In this document: in pieces, positions 25,371 to 33,939 of the stretch
Layout of the letters: each line of letters begins with the position of its first letter
Position numbering within the stretch: position 1 is the stretch's first letter
Assembly (NCBI GenBank): GCA_016234485.1
Contig: JACRBL010000013.1
Location: forward strand, 39,411 to 103,410
Origin: Chloroflexota bacterium
Lineage (GTDB): Bacteria; Chloroflexota; Anaerolineae; Anaerolineales; Villigracilaceae
Length of the DNA stretch: 64,000 bases
Direction: 5' to 3'
Position numbers and translations under genes: made by a program
Notes under the pieces: generated by a model
Seen by the model: the letters and a program-made list of their open reading frames with translations, nothing else
What the model was told of the DNA's origin: nothing
Database searches by the model: none

Positions 25371-26330
25371 ATGACTCAAGATATCTTCGTTCTCATCGAA
25401 CATCTGCGCGGACAGGTTCTCGATATTTCCTACGTCATGCTGGCCGCGGCGCGGGGATTTGCACAGGATGGCCAAGTGACCGCCGTCCTGTTCGGTCACG
25501 ACGCGAAGGGATTGGCGAACAGTCTCGCCGCCGACCGCGTGTTGTATGTCGATCATCCCGCGTTGAAAGAATTTACATCCGAAGCGTACTCGCTGACGCT
25601 TGCGAGTCTCGTCAACAAGCATCATCCGCGCGCCGTGTTGATGGGTCACACCTCCATCGGCATGGACGTGGCGGGCGCGCTCTCCGCGAAATTGTCGCTT
25701 CCGCTGGTCAGTTCGTGCCGCACGCTTTCCGCTGATGGAAAATTCGTCAGCCAGATTTGCGGCGGAAAGATCATGGCCGAAGGCGACCTGCCCTCCCCCA
25801 CCGCGCTCGTCACCATGATTCCCGGCGGATACAAAACCGAGCAGGGACAAAGCGCCAATGCGCCCGCGATTGAATCCTTCACGCCTCCCGCGTTGGACAA
25901 CTTGCGCGTCGTGCTCAAGCAAATCATCGAACCTGAAGCGGGCGACGTGGATATTTCCAAATCACCGTTCCTGATCGCGGTCGGACGCGGCATCCAAAAC
26001 AAGGACAATCTCGACTTGCCCAACGAACTGGCCGCGGCCACAAGTGGGACAGTCTGCGCCTCGCGTCCCGTTGTGGATCAGGGTTGGTTGCCCACCACGC
26101 GGCTGGTCGGCAAGTCGGGCAAGCGCGTCAAACCGAAGATCTATCTCGCGCTCGGAATCAGCGGCGCGCCCGAACATGTGGAAGGCATGGGTGAAAGCGA
26201 TGTGATCATCGCGGTCAACACCGATCCCAACGCGCCGATCTTCAACGTCGCGAAATACGGCACAACGATTGACCTGCTGGAACTCCTTCCGCTTTTGACT
26301 GAGAAGGCGAAGCAGGCGACACCTAGTTAA
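25371..26330 (+). CDS. etfA: electron transfer flavoprotein, alpha subunit
   Basis: A 319-residue EtfA. The C-terminal FAD-binding signature is complete and easy to follow: SRPVVDQGWLPTTRLVGKSG, then YLALGISGAPEHVEGM, then NTDPNAPIFNVAKYGTTID. The usual GAxQH is GAPEH here. The N-terminal domain begins with FVLIEHLRGQVLD and carries GHTSIGMDVAGALSAKL. A strong AGGAGG lies just before the ATG. It is co-transcribed with etfB. The downstream gene encodes the probable membrane electron acceptor. Confidence 0.93.
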   Translation: MTQDIFVLIEHLRGQVLDISYVMLAAARGFAQDGQVTAVLFGHDAKGLANSLAADRVLYVDHPALKEFTSEAYSLTLASLVNKHHPRAVLMGHTSIGMDVAGALSAKLSLPLVSSCRTLSADGKFVSQICGGKIMAEGDLPSPTALVTMIPGGYKTEQGQSANAPAIESFTPPALDNLRVVLKQIIEPEAGDVDISKSPFLIAVGRGIQNKDNLDLPNELAAATSGTVCASRPVVDQGWLPTTRLVGKSGKRVKPKIYLALGISGAPEHVEGMGESDVIIAVNTDPNAPIFNVAKYGTTIDLLELLPLLTEKAKQATPS

Positions 26331-26341
26331 TTATTGGATTC

Positions 26342-26440
26342 CGTCATTGCGAGGAGCGAACGGAGTGAGCGACGAAGCAATCCCCTCGCCACGACCAGGA
26401 GATTGCTTCGTCGGGAAGAGCGCCCTCCTCGCAATGACGA
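26342..26440. repeat. family A palindromic repeat, copy 2
   Basis: Starts CGTCATTGCGAGGAGCGAAC and ends CCTCCTCGCAATGACG, with GAAGCAATCCCCT and AGATTGCTTCG inner arms. It occupies the gap between etfA and the membrane Fe-S oxidoreductase gene. Confidence 0.85.
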
Positions 26441-26475
26441 ATGTACAGTAGAGCATCCACAACAGGAATGCAACC

Positions 26476-28455
26476 ATGTACGACACGATCAAATCCATCC
26501 TCGTCCTCATCGCCCTGGTCGCATCCATCGGAATCTTTTTCCGATACGCGTGGCAACGGCTATGGGTCAACCTGCGGCGCGGGCAACCCACTCCCCCGTT
26601 CACGCAATGGGGCGAGCGCGTCAAGGGCTTGATTGTCTACGTCGCCGCGCAGTGGCGTCTCTTCCGTTTCCGCGTCCCAGGCATCGCGCACTTCTTCATC
26701 TTCTGGGGTTTCCTGCTCCTCTCGCTCACCATTCTGCAAGCAATGGTCGAGGGTTTGCTTGCATTTACGAATCCACACTTTGTCATTCCCATCATCGGCA
26801 CGTGGGGCGCGCTCGCCTTCGTGCAAGACTTCTTCGCGCTGTTCGTCATCGCGGGCGTCTCATACGGACTCTACCTGCGACTCGTCGTCAACCCCGAACG
26901 CTACGCGGGAAGTCATCGCGGCAAGGGCGTGAAGGTGCTGACCTTTATCCTGACGATCATGCTCAGCCTCCTGCTGATGAACGGACTCCGCATCAACCTG
27001 GACCTCGACCTGCTCGGGCGTTACAGGCCGATCTCCACCCTCATCGGTGGACTCTTCGCCTCCCTCCCCGACGCGACTCAGTCCATCCTCGCGGAGGTCT
27101 CCTACTGGATTCACCTCGGCGTCGTCCTGCTCTTCCTGACCGAACTGCCGCAGGGCAAGCACTTCCATATCGTCACATCCATCCCCGCGGTTCTCCTTCG
27201 CGACCTCGAGCCGCGCGGACGCCTGCCCAAACCCGCGGACGGCGCGTCTGGCGTCGGGACGATGGAGCAATTCCGCTGGCGGACGATGCTCGACTTCTAC
27301 ACCTGTACCGAGTGTGGACGTTGTCAGGAAATGTGCCCCGCGCACACCAGCGGTTCGACTCTTTCGCCCAAGTTGCTGACCATGAACCTGCGCCATAACC
27401 TCGAAGAACGCGGCGCGGCCTTATCGGCAAAAAAGACGAATGGCGTGTTATCCAAGACTCTGATTGGCGATGTGATCGCCGAAGAAGCAATTTGGAGTTG
27501 CACCACCTGCTACACCTGCGACCAGGAATGTCCGCTGTTCATCGAACATGTCAATCCCATCGTTGAAATGCGTCGTCATCTCGTCCTCGAAGGCAAGATG
27601 GACAAGATGTTGCAGGAGGCGCTCGCCAACCTCGGACGTTACGGCAACTCGCTCGGCCAGTCCGACCGTATGCGCGCCAAGTGGACACAGGGACTCCAGC
27701 CCGCAGTCAAAGACGCGCGCCGCGAGCCAGTGGAATATCTGTGGTTTGTGGGCGATTATGCCTCGTACAGCCCGACGTTGACCGACGTCACGCGCAAAAC
27801 CGCGCAGGTCTTCCAGCACGCGGGACTCAACTTCGGCATTCTCTTCGACGCGGAACGCAACGCAGGCAACGACGTGCGCCGCGTAGGTGAAGAGGGTCTC
27901 TTTGAAATGCTGTCGGGCAAAAACATGCAAGCATTGTCGAAGTGCAAATACGAGACCATTGTCACTACCGACCCGCATACCTACAACACGTTGAAGAACG
28001 AATATCCGTGGAACGGAAACCGTCCCAACATTTTGCATTACACCGAACTGCTCGATCAACTGATTGCGAAAGGACAACTCAAACTCAGCAAGAAACTCGA
28101 CTCACGAATCACCTACCATGACCCCTGCTATCTCGGACGTTACAACGGCGTGTACGACTCCCCGCGGCGATTGCTCCGCGCGACAGGATGTGAACTCATC
28201 GAAATGTCACGTCACGGTGATCGCGCCTTCTGTTGCGGCGCAGGCGGAGGACGAATCTGGATGGAGGAAAAACCCGGCCGGGAGCGGCCCAGCGAGATGC
28301 GAGTCAAAGACGCGGCTGAGTTGGCAGGAATCCGCGAGTTTGTCGTCGCCTGCCCGAAGGATGTGACCATGTTCAAGGACGCGGTCAAAACCACAGGCAA
28401 CGAGAGCAAGTTGCATGTCAAGGATGTGATCGAGTTGGTTTACGAGGCGCTTTGA
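26476..28455 (+). CDS. membrane Fe-S oxidoreductase (HdrDE-like; Etf:quinone oxidoreductase type)
   Basis: A 659-residue fusion. Residues 1-245 form five or so membrane helices of the NarI/HdrE cytochrome b type, with candidate haem-ligand histidines in IAHFFIFWG and YWIHLGVVLLF. The soluble part has two [4Fe-4S] motifs, CTECGRCQEMCP and CTTCYTCDQECP, then a CCG domain with DPCYLGR and FCCGAGGG; the last CxxC is reduced to ACPKD. Proteins of this type next to etfAB act as Etf:menaquinone oxidoreductases in beta-oxidation. The gene follows etfBA after a repeat. Its C-terminal 400 residues are paralogous to the 23245 protein. Confidence 0.88.
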   Translation: MYDTIKSILVLIALVASIGIFFRYAWQRLWVNLRRGQPTPPFTQWGERVKGLIVYVAAQWRLFRFRVPGIAHFFIFWGFLLLSLTILQAMVEGLLAFTNPHFVIPIIGTWGALAFVQDFFALFVIAGVSYGLYLRLVVNPERYAGSHRGKGVKVLTFILTIMLSLLLMNGLRINLDLDLLGRYRPISTLIGGLFASLPDATQSILAEVSYWIHLGVVLLFLTELPQGKHFHIVTSIPAVLLRDLEPRGRLPKPADGASGVGTMEQFRWRTMLDFYTCTECGRCQEMCPAHTSGSTLSPKLLTMNLRHNLEERGAALSAKKTNGVLSKTLIGDVIAEEAIWSCTTCYTCDQECPLFIEHVNPIVEMRRHLVLEGKMDKMLQEALANLGRYGNSLGQSDRMRAKWTQGLQPAVKDARREPVEYLWFVGDYASYSPTLTDVTRKTAQVFQHAGLNFGILFDAERNAGNDVRRVGEEGLFEMLSGKNMQALSKCKYETIVTTDPHTYNTLKNEYPWNGNRPNILHYTELLDQLIAKGQLKLSKKLDSRITYHDPCYLGRYNGVYDSPRRLLRATGCELIEMSRHGDRAFCCGAGGGRIWMEEKPGRERPSEMRVKDAAELAGIREFVVACPKDVTMFKDAVKTTGNESKLHVKDVIELVYEAL

Positions 28456-28460
28456 CGCTA

Positions 28461-28548
28461 CGTCATTGCGAGCCGCGAAGCGGCGAAGCAATCCCCTCCA
28501 TCGCGCGGAGATTGCTTCGTCGGGAAGAGCGCCCTCCTCGCAATGACG
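28461..28548. repeat. family A palindromic repeat, copy 3
   Basis: CGTCATTGCGAGCCGCGAAG...CTCGCAATGACG. It lies six bases after the stop of the membrane Fe-S protein and before the sensor kinase gene. Confidence 0.85.
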
Positions 28549-28575
28549 GGACAAAACAAAGGAGACTGACTCAAC

Positions 28576-30564
28576 ATGAACGCGGTCGCCAAAACCGCCA
28601 CTGGATGGATCAAACGAATCAGGCTGCCAATTGCCACTAAATTGACCCTGAGTTTTCTATCTATTATTTTGTTGAGCAGTCTCATCTTCACCATCGTCGG
28701 CATTCAGATCATTAACAACCGAATCATTGCAGAAGCGCAGGAACGAGTTCGCAACGACCTGAACACGGCGCGCGAAATCTACAGCGACAGGCTGGTGCAT
28801 ATCGAGCAGTCCGTCGAGTTCACCACCGTTCGGCTCTTCATGGCCGATATTTTACGCGGCGACATCCGCCAGGAATATCTCGATGAGTTGATCCGTTTCA
28901 AGGACAGTGAAAATCTCGACGTGCTGACCATCACGGATGCCAGCGGCAAAGTTGTTTTGCGCGTCAACAACCCATCCATGTTGGGCGATGACCAGGGTCG
29001 AGACGCGATCCTCAGTTACGTTCTGCGAACGAAAGCGCCGCTCTCAGGCACGGTCATCGTCAGCGCGGAGGAGTTGGAGCGTGAATCGTCCGCGTTGGCG
29101 GAGCAGGCATATCTGAAGTTCGTTGAGACTCCGATGGCGCGCGCCCGCCCCGAGGTCGAGGAAGACGCGGGCATGATGTTGAAAGCCGCCGCGCCCATCT
29201 TCGATGCGGACGGGAAACTGATCGGCGTCGTCTATGGCGGAGTCCTGTTGAATCGAAATTACGAGATCGTGGACAAGGTCAAGGCGACCGTCTTCCAGAA
29301 CATGGCGTACGAAGGCAAGGACATCGGCGCCGCGACGATCTTTCAGGACGATGTGCGGATTTCGACCAACGTGATGGACGAGCGCGACGAACGCGCCGTC
29401 GGGACGCGCATCGCGGAAGACGTGTACAACCGCGTAATCGTCGAGGAAGAACCGTGGATCGGGCGGGCGTACGTCGTCACCGATTGGTACATCACCGCCT
29501 ATGAACCGATCCGCGATGTCGAGCAGAAGGTCGTCGGGATTCTGTACGTGGGCATCCTCGAGCAGAAATACACCGACATTCAAAACCAGACCATTCTCGT
29601 TTTTGTCGGCATCACGCTGGCAGGCGCGGCGTTGAGCACGATCATCGCGTTGTGGATCTCGCGGCAGATTTCCAGCCCGATCCGAAATTTGGTGGACGCG
29701 TCGCGTCAACTCGCGAGCGGAAACCTTGACGTAAAACTCGAGCCGACCAGTTACGACGAACTCGGCAAACTTTCGTACCGCTTCAATCAGATGGCCGAAG
29801 CGCTGCGACAGCGCGACGAACGATTGAAAGAATTTACAAAACGCAAGATCATGGAATCGGAGCGACTCGCCATCGTCGGTCAACTGGCCGCGAACGTGGC
29901 GCACGAACTCAACAACCCGTTGCAGGGCATTGTCACCTATTCGAGCCTGCTGCTCGAAAAAGATAGTTGCGACGAGCCCTCGCGGCAGAACCTTGAAAAA
30001 ATTTCCATCCAGGCAAATCGCTGTCGCGAGATCATCCGCGGCCTGCTCGATTTTTCGCGGCAGAAAAAACCGCAAAAAACGCTCACGAACATCAACGCGC
30101 TGCTCCAACGTTGCGTGTCGCTCGTGGAAAACCAGGCGGTGTTCCACAACATCGCCATCCGCCAGAACCTCGACGAGAGCATGCCAATGATTGTCGTTGA
30201 CCCCTCGCAGATCGAGCGCGTCTTCCTCAACCTGATCATCAACGCCGCCGAAGCGATGAACGGCAACGGCGCGCTCCACCTCTCCACCTGCATGGGACTC
30301 AACTGCAAGACCATCGAAATCGAAGTGAAAGACACAGGTCACGGAATCAGCGACGAGAATATGGAAAAAATTTTCAACCCGTTCTTCACCACCAAGGAGA
30401 TCGGTCACGGCGTCGGCCTCGGGCTGGCGATCAGTTACGGAATTGTCAAGGAACACAACGGCGAGATCACGGTCGAAAGCGAATTCGGCAAAGGCGCGAC
30501 CTTTCTAGTGAGCCTGCCCGTTGTGACGGAAGAAATCGGTGAACCTGATGGAATCAAAGCCTAG
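28576..30564 (+). CDS. sensor histidine kinase with extracytoplasmic cache domain
   Basis: A 662-residue membrane sensor. TM1 (about residues 20-42) and TM2 (about 335-360) bracket a large extracytoplasmic cache-type domain (FTTVRLFMADILRG to YEPIRDVEQKVVGILYVGI). A HAMP linker follows, then a HisKA domain with the phosphoacceptor His443 in AHELNNPL and an ATPase domain with NLIINAAEAM, DTGHGI and GVGLGLAIS boxes. AAAGGAGA precedes the ATG. The ligand is unknown. It overlaps the next gene, a REC-kinase hybrid, and sits between the Etf-linked and Hdr gene sets, so it may sense redox or substrate state for this island. Confidence 0.9.
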   Translation: MNAVAKTATGWIKRIRLPIATKLTLSFLSIILLSSLIFTIVGIQIINNRIIAEAQERVRNDLNTAREIYSDRLVHIEQSVEFTTVRLFMADILRGDIRQEYLDELIRFKDSENLDVLTITDASGKVVLRVNNPSMLGDDQGRDAILSYVLRTKAPLSGTVIVSAEELERESSALAEQAYLKFVETPMARARPEVEEDAGMMLKAAAPIFDADGKLIGVVYGGVLLNRNYEIVDKVKATVFQNMAYEGKDIGAATIFQDDVRISTNVMDERDERAVGTRIAEDVYNRVIVEEEPWIGRAYVVTDWYITAYEPIRDVEQKVVGILYVGILEQKYTDIQNQTILVFVGITLAGAALSTIIALWISRQISSPIRNLVDASRQLASGNLDVKLEPTSYDELGKLSYRFNQMAEALRQRDERLKEFTKRKIMESERLAIVGQLAANVAHELNNPLQGIVTYSSLLLEKDSCDEPSRQNLEKISIQANRCREIIRGLLDFSRQKKPQKTLTNINALLQRCVSLVENQAVFHNIAIRQNLDESMPMIVVDPSQIERVFLNLIINAAEAMNGNGALHLSTCMGLNCKTIEIEVKDTGHGISDENMEKIFNPFFTTKEIGHGVGLGLAISYGIVKEHNGEITVESEFGKGATFLVSLPVVTEEIGEPDGIKA

Positions 30565-31693
30565 GATTCTCATCATTGACGATGAAGAAGTCGTGCGGGA
30601 CTCCTGCGCGCAGATTCTCGCGGGAGGGAACTACGAACTCGCCTCCGCCTCCGACGGGATGGCGGGTTTGGCCCTCGCGGACGAGTTCCACCCCGACTTG
30701 ATCTTCGTTGACCTCAAAATGCCTGGCATCTCTGGCTTCGAGGTGCTGGAGAAGGTCAGCGCGATGGATTCAACCATCGTCATGGTCGTCATCACGGGCT
30801 TCGCCACCATCAGCTCCGCCGTGGACGCGATGAAGCGCGGCGCGTACGACTTCCTGCCCAAGCCGTTCACGCCCGAGGAGTTTCGTCTCATCACGCGGCG
30901 CAGTTTGGAAAAGCGCAGGCTGACTCTGGAAACCATCGCTCTGCGCCGCGAGAAGGAAATGTTACGCGAGCATTTCGCCCACATCGTCTCGCACGAGTTG
31001 AAGTCGCCGCTGAACGCCGTCCAGCAAAATTTGATGGCGCTCGAATTTGAAGTAGGCGGCTCGCTGACCGAAGTCCAAAAGGACAAACTCTCGCGGACGA
31101 AGAATCGCATCAGCGACCTGATCAAACTCATCAACTCCTGGTTGCGAGCCATCTCGATGGATGCAGACCAGATGAAGGAGGCCTTCACACAGGTTTCGGT
31201 GAAAGATGAAATTGCCAAGGCGCTCGAAAATATGGAGCCGTATGCCGTGCGAAAGGACGTGGAGATTGTCACTTCGATTGGCGAGCCGTTGCATTCTGTA
31301 ATGGGAGACGATCTCAGCCTTTCGGAAGCATTCGGCAACATCATCGGCAATGCGGTGAAATACTCTCGCGATGGGAGCAAGGTCACGGTGAAGGCCGAAG
31401 AAAACGGAAATGACGTGGTGATCGCGGTCAAGGATGAAGGCATCGGCATCGCGCAGGAAGACCTGCCGCACATCTTCGATGGCTTCTATCGCGGTAAGTC
31501 AGGTCAGGCCGTGGCAAGCGGACATGGCATCGGGCTGGCCGTCAGCCGTCAAATTATTGAGGCGCATAAAGGAACGATTACCGTAGAAAGTGAAGTGAGC
31601 AAAGGAACAACGTTTATTGTTCGATTGCCGAAAATCAGCCCTAACTCATTAAACACAAAGGACTCAAAGGTCACGAAGGAAGAAAGTCCGTAA
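30548..31693 (+). CDS. response regulator/histidine kinase hybrid
   Basis: A 381-residue cytoplasmic protein. The N-terminal receiver domain has the acidic pocket DDEE, the phosphoacceptor Asp55 in FVDLKMPG and the lysine in LPKPF. A coiled linker leads to a HisKA domain with His149 (SHELKSPL) and an ATPase domain (NAVKYS, DEGIGI, GHGIGLAVS). There is no DNA-binding domain, so output is by phosphotransfer, probably to the next small regulator. The ATG at 30548 is used; a GTG at 30539 is also in frame. It overlaps the sensor kinase gene by 17 bases. The last 15 or so residues (from LNTKDSKVTKE) are encoded by a family B repeat. Confidence 0.88.
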   Translation: MESKPRILIIDDEEVVRDSCAQILAGGNYELASASDGMAGLALADEFHPDLIFVDLKMPGISGFEVLEKVSAMDSTIVMVVITGFATISSAVDAMKRGAYDFLPKPFTPEEFRLITRRSLEKRRLTLETIALRREKEMLREHFAHIVSHELKSPLNAVQQNLMALEFEVGGSLTEVQKDKLSRTKNRISDLIKLINSWLRAISMDADQMKEAFTQVSVKDEIAKALENMEPYAVRKDVEIVTSIGEPLHSVMGDDLSLSEAFGNIIGNAVKYSRDGSKVTVKAEENGNDVVIAVKDEGIGIAQEDLPHIFDGFYRGKSGQAVASGHGIGLAVSRQIIEAHKGTITVESEVSKGTTFIVRLPKISPNSLNTKDSKVTKEESP

Positions 31694-31735
31694 GACGTAC
31701 CGCGTTCCCTTTGTGTACTTCGTGCCCTTTGTGTT
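31651..31735. repeat. family B palindromic repeat, copy 2
   Basis: AACACAAAGGACTCAAAGG and TCACGAAGGA pair with CCCTTTGTG, TACTTCGTG and CCCTTTGTGTT. It provides the final codons and stop of the hybrid kinase gene and the spacer before the next regulator. Confidence 0.75.
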
Positions 31736-31798
31736 TGAAGCTTTTACCCCAAACGCAAAAATGACCAAACTCTTGCAAAACTTGAATGGAGGCATGAC

Positions 31799-32215
31799 AT
31801 GGTGAAACGACTACTGATCATTGACGACGATCCCGATTACGTGACGGGGATCAAGTCCATCCTCGACAACGCGGGATATGCAGTCGAGGTCGCCTACGAC
31901 CCGAAGGCGGGACTGCAAGCCCTGCAATCGCGTCCCTACGACCTGCTCCTGCTCGACATCATGATGGGACGCGGCGCGGAAGGCGTGATGATCGCGCGCA
32001 AACTCCGCAAGGACTCCAAACTGCGTGAAATGCCTGTGTTGATCATCACAGGCATGAGGGAACAGATCGCCTTCCTTTTCCCTGGCGAACCGATTCACCC
32101 AGGCTTCGTGAAACTGGATGAACTGGTCGAGAAGCCTGTGGAGCCGTCGCTTCTGCTGGAGAAGGTCAATCACCTGCTCCAATTGGCGGAGGAAAGGAAG
32201 GCGGTACCAGCGTAG
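31799..32215 (+). CDS. single-domain response regulator
   Basis: A 138-residue receiver protein without output domain. The acidic pair is in IIDDDPD, the phosphoacceptor is Asp53 in LLLLDIMMG and the conserved lysine is Lys112 in VEKPVEPS. The switch Thr is in IITGM. An insertion of about 15 residues (FLFPGEPIHPGFVKLD) precedes the lysine strand, which is longer than in CheY. GGAGG precedes the start. It is the third member of the signalling trio and may pass phosphate to an unlinked partner or bind an enzyme of the Hdr/Mvh set. Confidence 0.88.
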   Translation: MVKRLLIIDDDPDYVTGIKSILDNAGYAVEVAYDPKAGLQALQSRPYDLLLLDIMMGRGAEGVMIARKLRKDSKLREMPVLIITGMREQIAFLFPGEPIHPGFVKLDELVEKPVEPSLLLEKVNHLLQLAEERKAVPA

Positions 32216-32223
32216 AGACTTCG

Positions 32224-32344
32224 CGTCATTGCGAGCCGCCGTCCTGAGCGGAGCGAGGCGATAGTCAAGCGCAGTCGAAGGACGAGTGAGCAAAGCAATC
32301 CCCTCCCCCATGAGAAGATTGCTTCCCGAAGGCTCGCAATGACG
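32224..32344. repeat. family A palindromic repeat, copy 4
   Basis: A longer copy (121 bases). CGTCATTGCGAGCCGCC opens and CTCGCAATGACG closes. Between them is an extra stretch with GAGCGAGGCGATAG. It separates the regulator genes from hdrC. Confidence 0.8.
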
Positions 32345-32373
32345 AACGGAAGTCTACAACCAACGAGGCAACT

Positions 32374-32952
32374 ATGACAGAAGCATCTGAAACCTACACC
32401 TTCACCTTCATGAAAGAAGTTTCCAGCCTGCTGCACGCCGCGGACGGAAACCCCTTCCCCATGTGCGTCCAATGCGGCACTTGCTCGGGCTCGTGTCCTG
32501 TGGCCGCCTACATGGACTACACCCCGCGCCAAATCATCGCCATGGTCAACGCGGGACTCAAAGACCAGGTGCTGGACAGCAACACCTTCTGGTACTGCGC
32601 TTCCTGCTATCAATGCACGGTGCGCTGTCCACAGAACATCAGCATCACGGAATTGATGTATGCCTTGCAGCGCTATTCGATCTGGAAAAGCCGCTACAAG
32701 GAAGACATGATCGGACCGTCGTTCTCAGAGGCATTCGCCAAAACCATCATGCGGACAGGTCGCACCTTCGAGCCGATCCTCGCCCCTTCGTACATCTTCA
32801 AGTTCAAACTGCGCGAGTTCTTTATGGAGATACAGAACGCGACCGAGTTGATGTTGAAGGGACGCCTACCCCTGCTCCCGCCGCGCATCAAACGCCTGGA
32901 TAACTTCAAGCGCATGATCCGCCGCATCATCCCGATGGGAGGTGAAGCATGA
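32374..32952 (+). CDS. hdrC: HdrC-like ferredoxin subunit
   Basis: A 192-residue subunit C of a heterodisulfide-reductase-type complex, which relays electrons between HdrA and HdrB. Two [4Fe-4S] motifs are present: CVQCGTCSGSCP (near residue 30) and CASCYQCTVRCP (near 72). A helical C-terminal region with basic residues follows. GAGG precedes the ATG. The stop overlaps the hdrB start (ATGA), so the two are translationally coupled. Bacterial Hdr complexes act without coenzyme M/B, so the disulfide or other substrate here is unknown. Confidence 0.9.
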   Translation: MTEASETYTFTFMKEVSSLLHAADGNPFPMCVQCGTCSGSCPVAAYMDYTPRQIIAMVNAGLKDQVLDSNTFWYCASCYQCTVRCPQNISITELMYALQRYSIWKSRYKEDMIGPSFSEAFAKTIMRTGRTFEPILAPSYIFKFKLREFFMEIQNATELMLKGRLPLLPPRIKRLDNFKRMIRRIIPMGGEA

Positions 32953-33821
32953 AAGAATATGCCTACTTCCCTGGCTGTTCGCTGGAAAAACTCGCCATCG
33001 GCTATCACCAGTCCGCGCTGGAGACGACGAAAAAACTCGGCGTGAAACTCCGCGAATTGGACGACTGGAACTGCTGTGGCTCGACCACCTACTTCCATAT
33101 TGACGAACTGCTGGCCTACACGCTCACAGCGCGCAATTTGGCTATCGCCGAAAAGACGGGATTGGACGTTGTTGCGCCGTGCAGCGCGTGCTTCAAAAAT
33201 ATGTTCTTCACGCAGTCACACCTCAAAAAGGATCCCGACCTGGCAGAACACATCAATTTCGCGCTGGAGGAGGACGGCCTGCAATTTTCGGGCGACCTCC
33301 GCATCCAGCACCTGCTGGAGATGTTCACGCAGGATATCGGTGCGGAGGAGATCAAGAGCAAGGTCACGAACCCGCTCGAGGGAGTCCGCATTGCGCCGTA
33401 TTACGGGTGCCAGATTCTACGTCCACGTAGAGACCACGATTCTGCCGAATCGTTGGAGAATCCGCAATACTTCGAGGAACTGCTCACGGCCATCGGCGCG
33501 ACGCCCGTGGACTATCCGCTCAAGACGCGTTGCTGCGGCGGCTCGCTGATCATCTCCAGCCGCGTCGCCGCGTTGAGCATGGTTCGTAACCTGCTCCAGT
33601 CCGCGGTCGAGCGTGAGGCAGCGCTCATCGCCACGGCCTGCCCGATGTGCCAGGTCAATCTCGAATGTTACCAGCAGGCGGTGAACCAGGAATTCGGCAC
33701 GAATTTTGAAGTGCCCATCCTGTACTTCACCCAATTGGTGGGACTGGCGCTCGGCATCCCTGAGAAGAAGCTCGGCATCGGAAAGGAACTCGTTTCCGCC
33801 ATGCCTGTTCTTGCACGTTAA
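32949..33821 (+). CDS. hdrB: HdrB-like CCG-domain subunit
   Basis: A 290-residue catalytic-type subunit with two complete CCG domains: YFPGCS...WNCCGS...CSAC in the first half and YYGCQ...TRCCGG...CPMC in the second. These ligate the unusual clusters that reduce disulfides in methanogen HdrB. All expected cysteines are present, unlike the two DUF224 proteins earlier in this island. No membrane helices are found. It overlaps hdrC by four bases and is followed by a repeat and hdrA. The physiological acceptor in this bacterium is unknown. Confidence 0.92.
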   Translation: MKEYAYFPGCSLEKLAIGYHQSALETTKKLGVKLRELDDWNCCGSTTYFHIDELLAYTLTARNLAIAEKTGLDVVAPCSACFKNMFFTQSHLKKDPDLAEHINFALEEDGLQFSGDLRIQHLLEMFTQDIGAEEIKSKVTNPLEGVRIAPYYGCQILRPRRDHDSAESLENPQYFEELLTAIGATPVDYPLKTRCCGGSLIISSRVAALSMVRNLLQSAVEREAALIATACPMCQVNLECYQQAVNQEFGTNFEVPILYFTQLVGLALGIPEKKLGIGKELVSAMPVLAR

Positions 33822-33828
33822 CACAGTT

Positions 33829-33899
33829 CGTCATTGCGAGCGGAGCGAAGCAATCCCCTCCACCGCGCGGAGATTGCTTCCCGAAGGCTCGCAATGACG
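33829..33899. repeat. family A palindromic repeat, copy 5
   Basis: A short version (71 bases): CGTCATTGCGAGCGGAGCG...GAGATTGCTTCCCGAAGG...CTCGCAATGACG. It lies between hdrB and hdrA. Confidence 0.85.
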
Positions 33900-33939
33900 G
33901 GCGAACAGTAGCATAGCAAACTCAAAGGAGAAAAATCCT

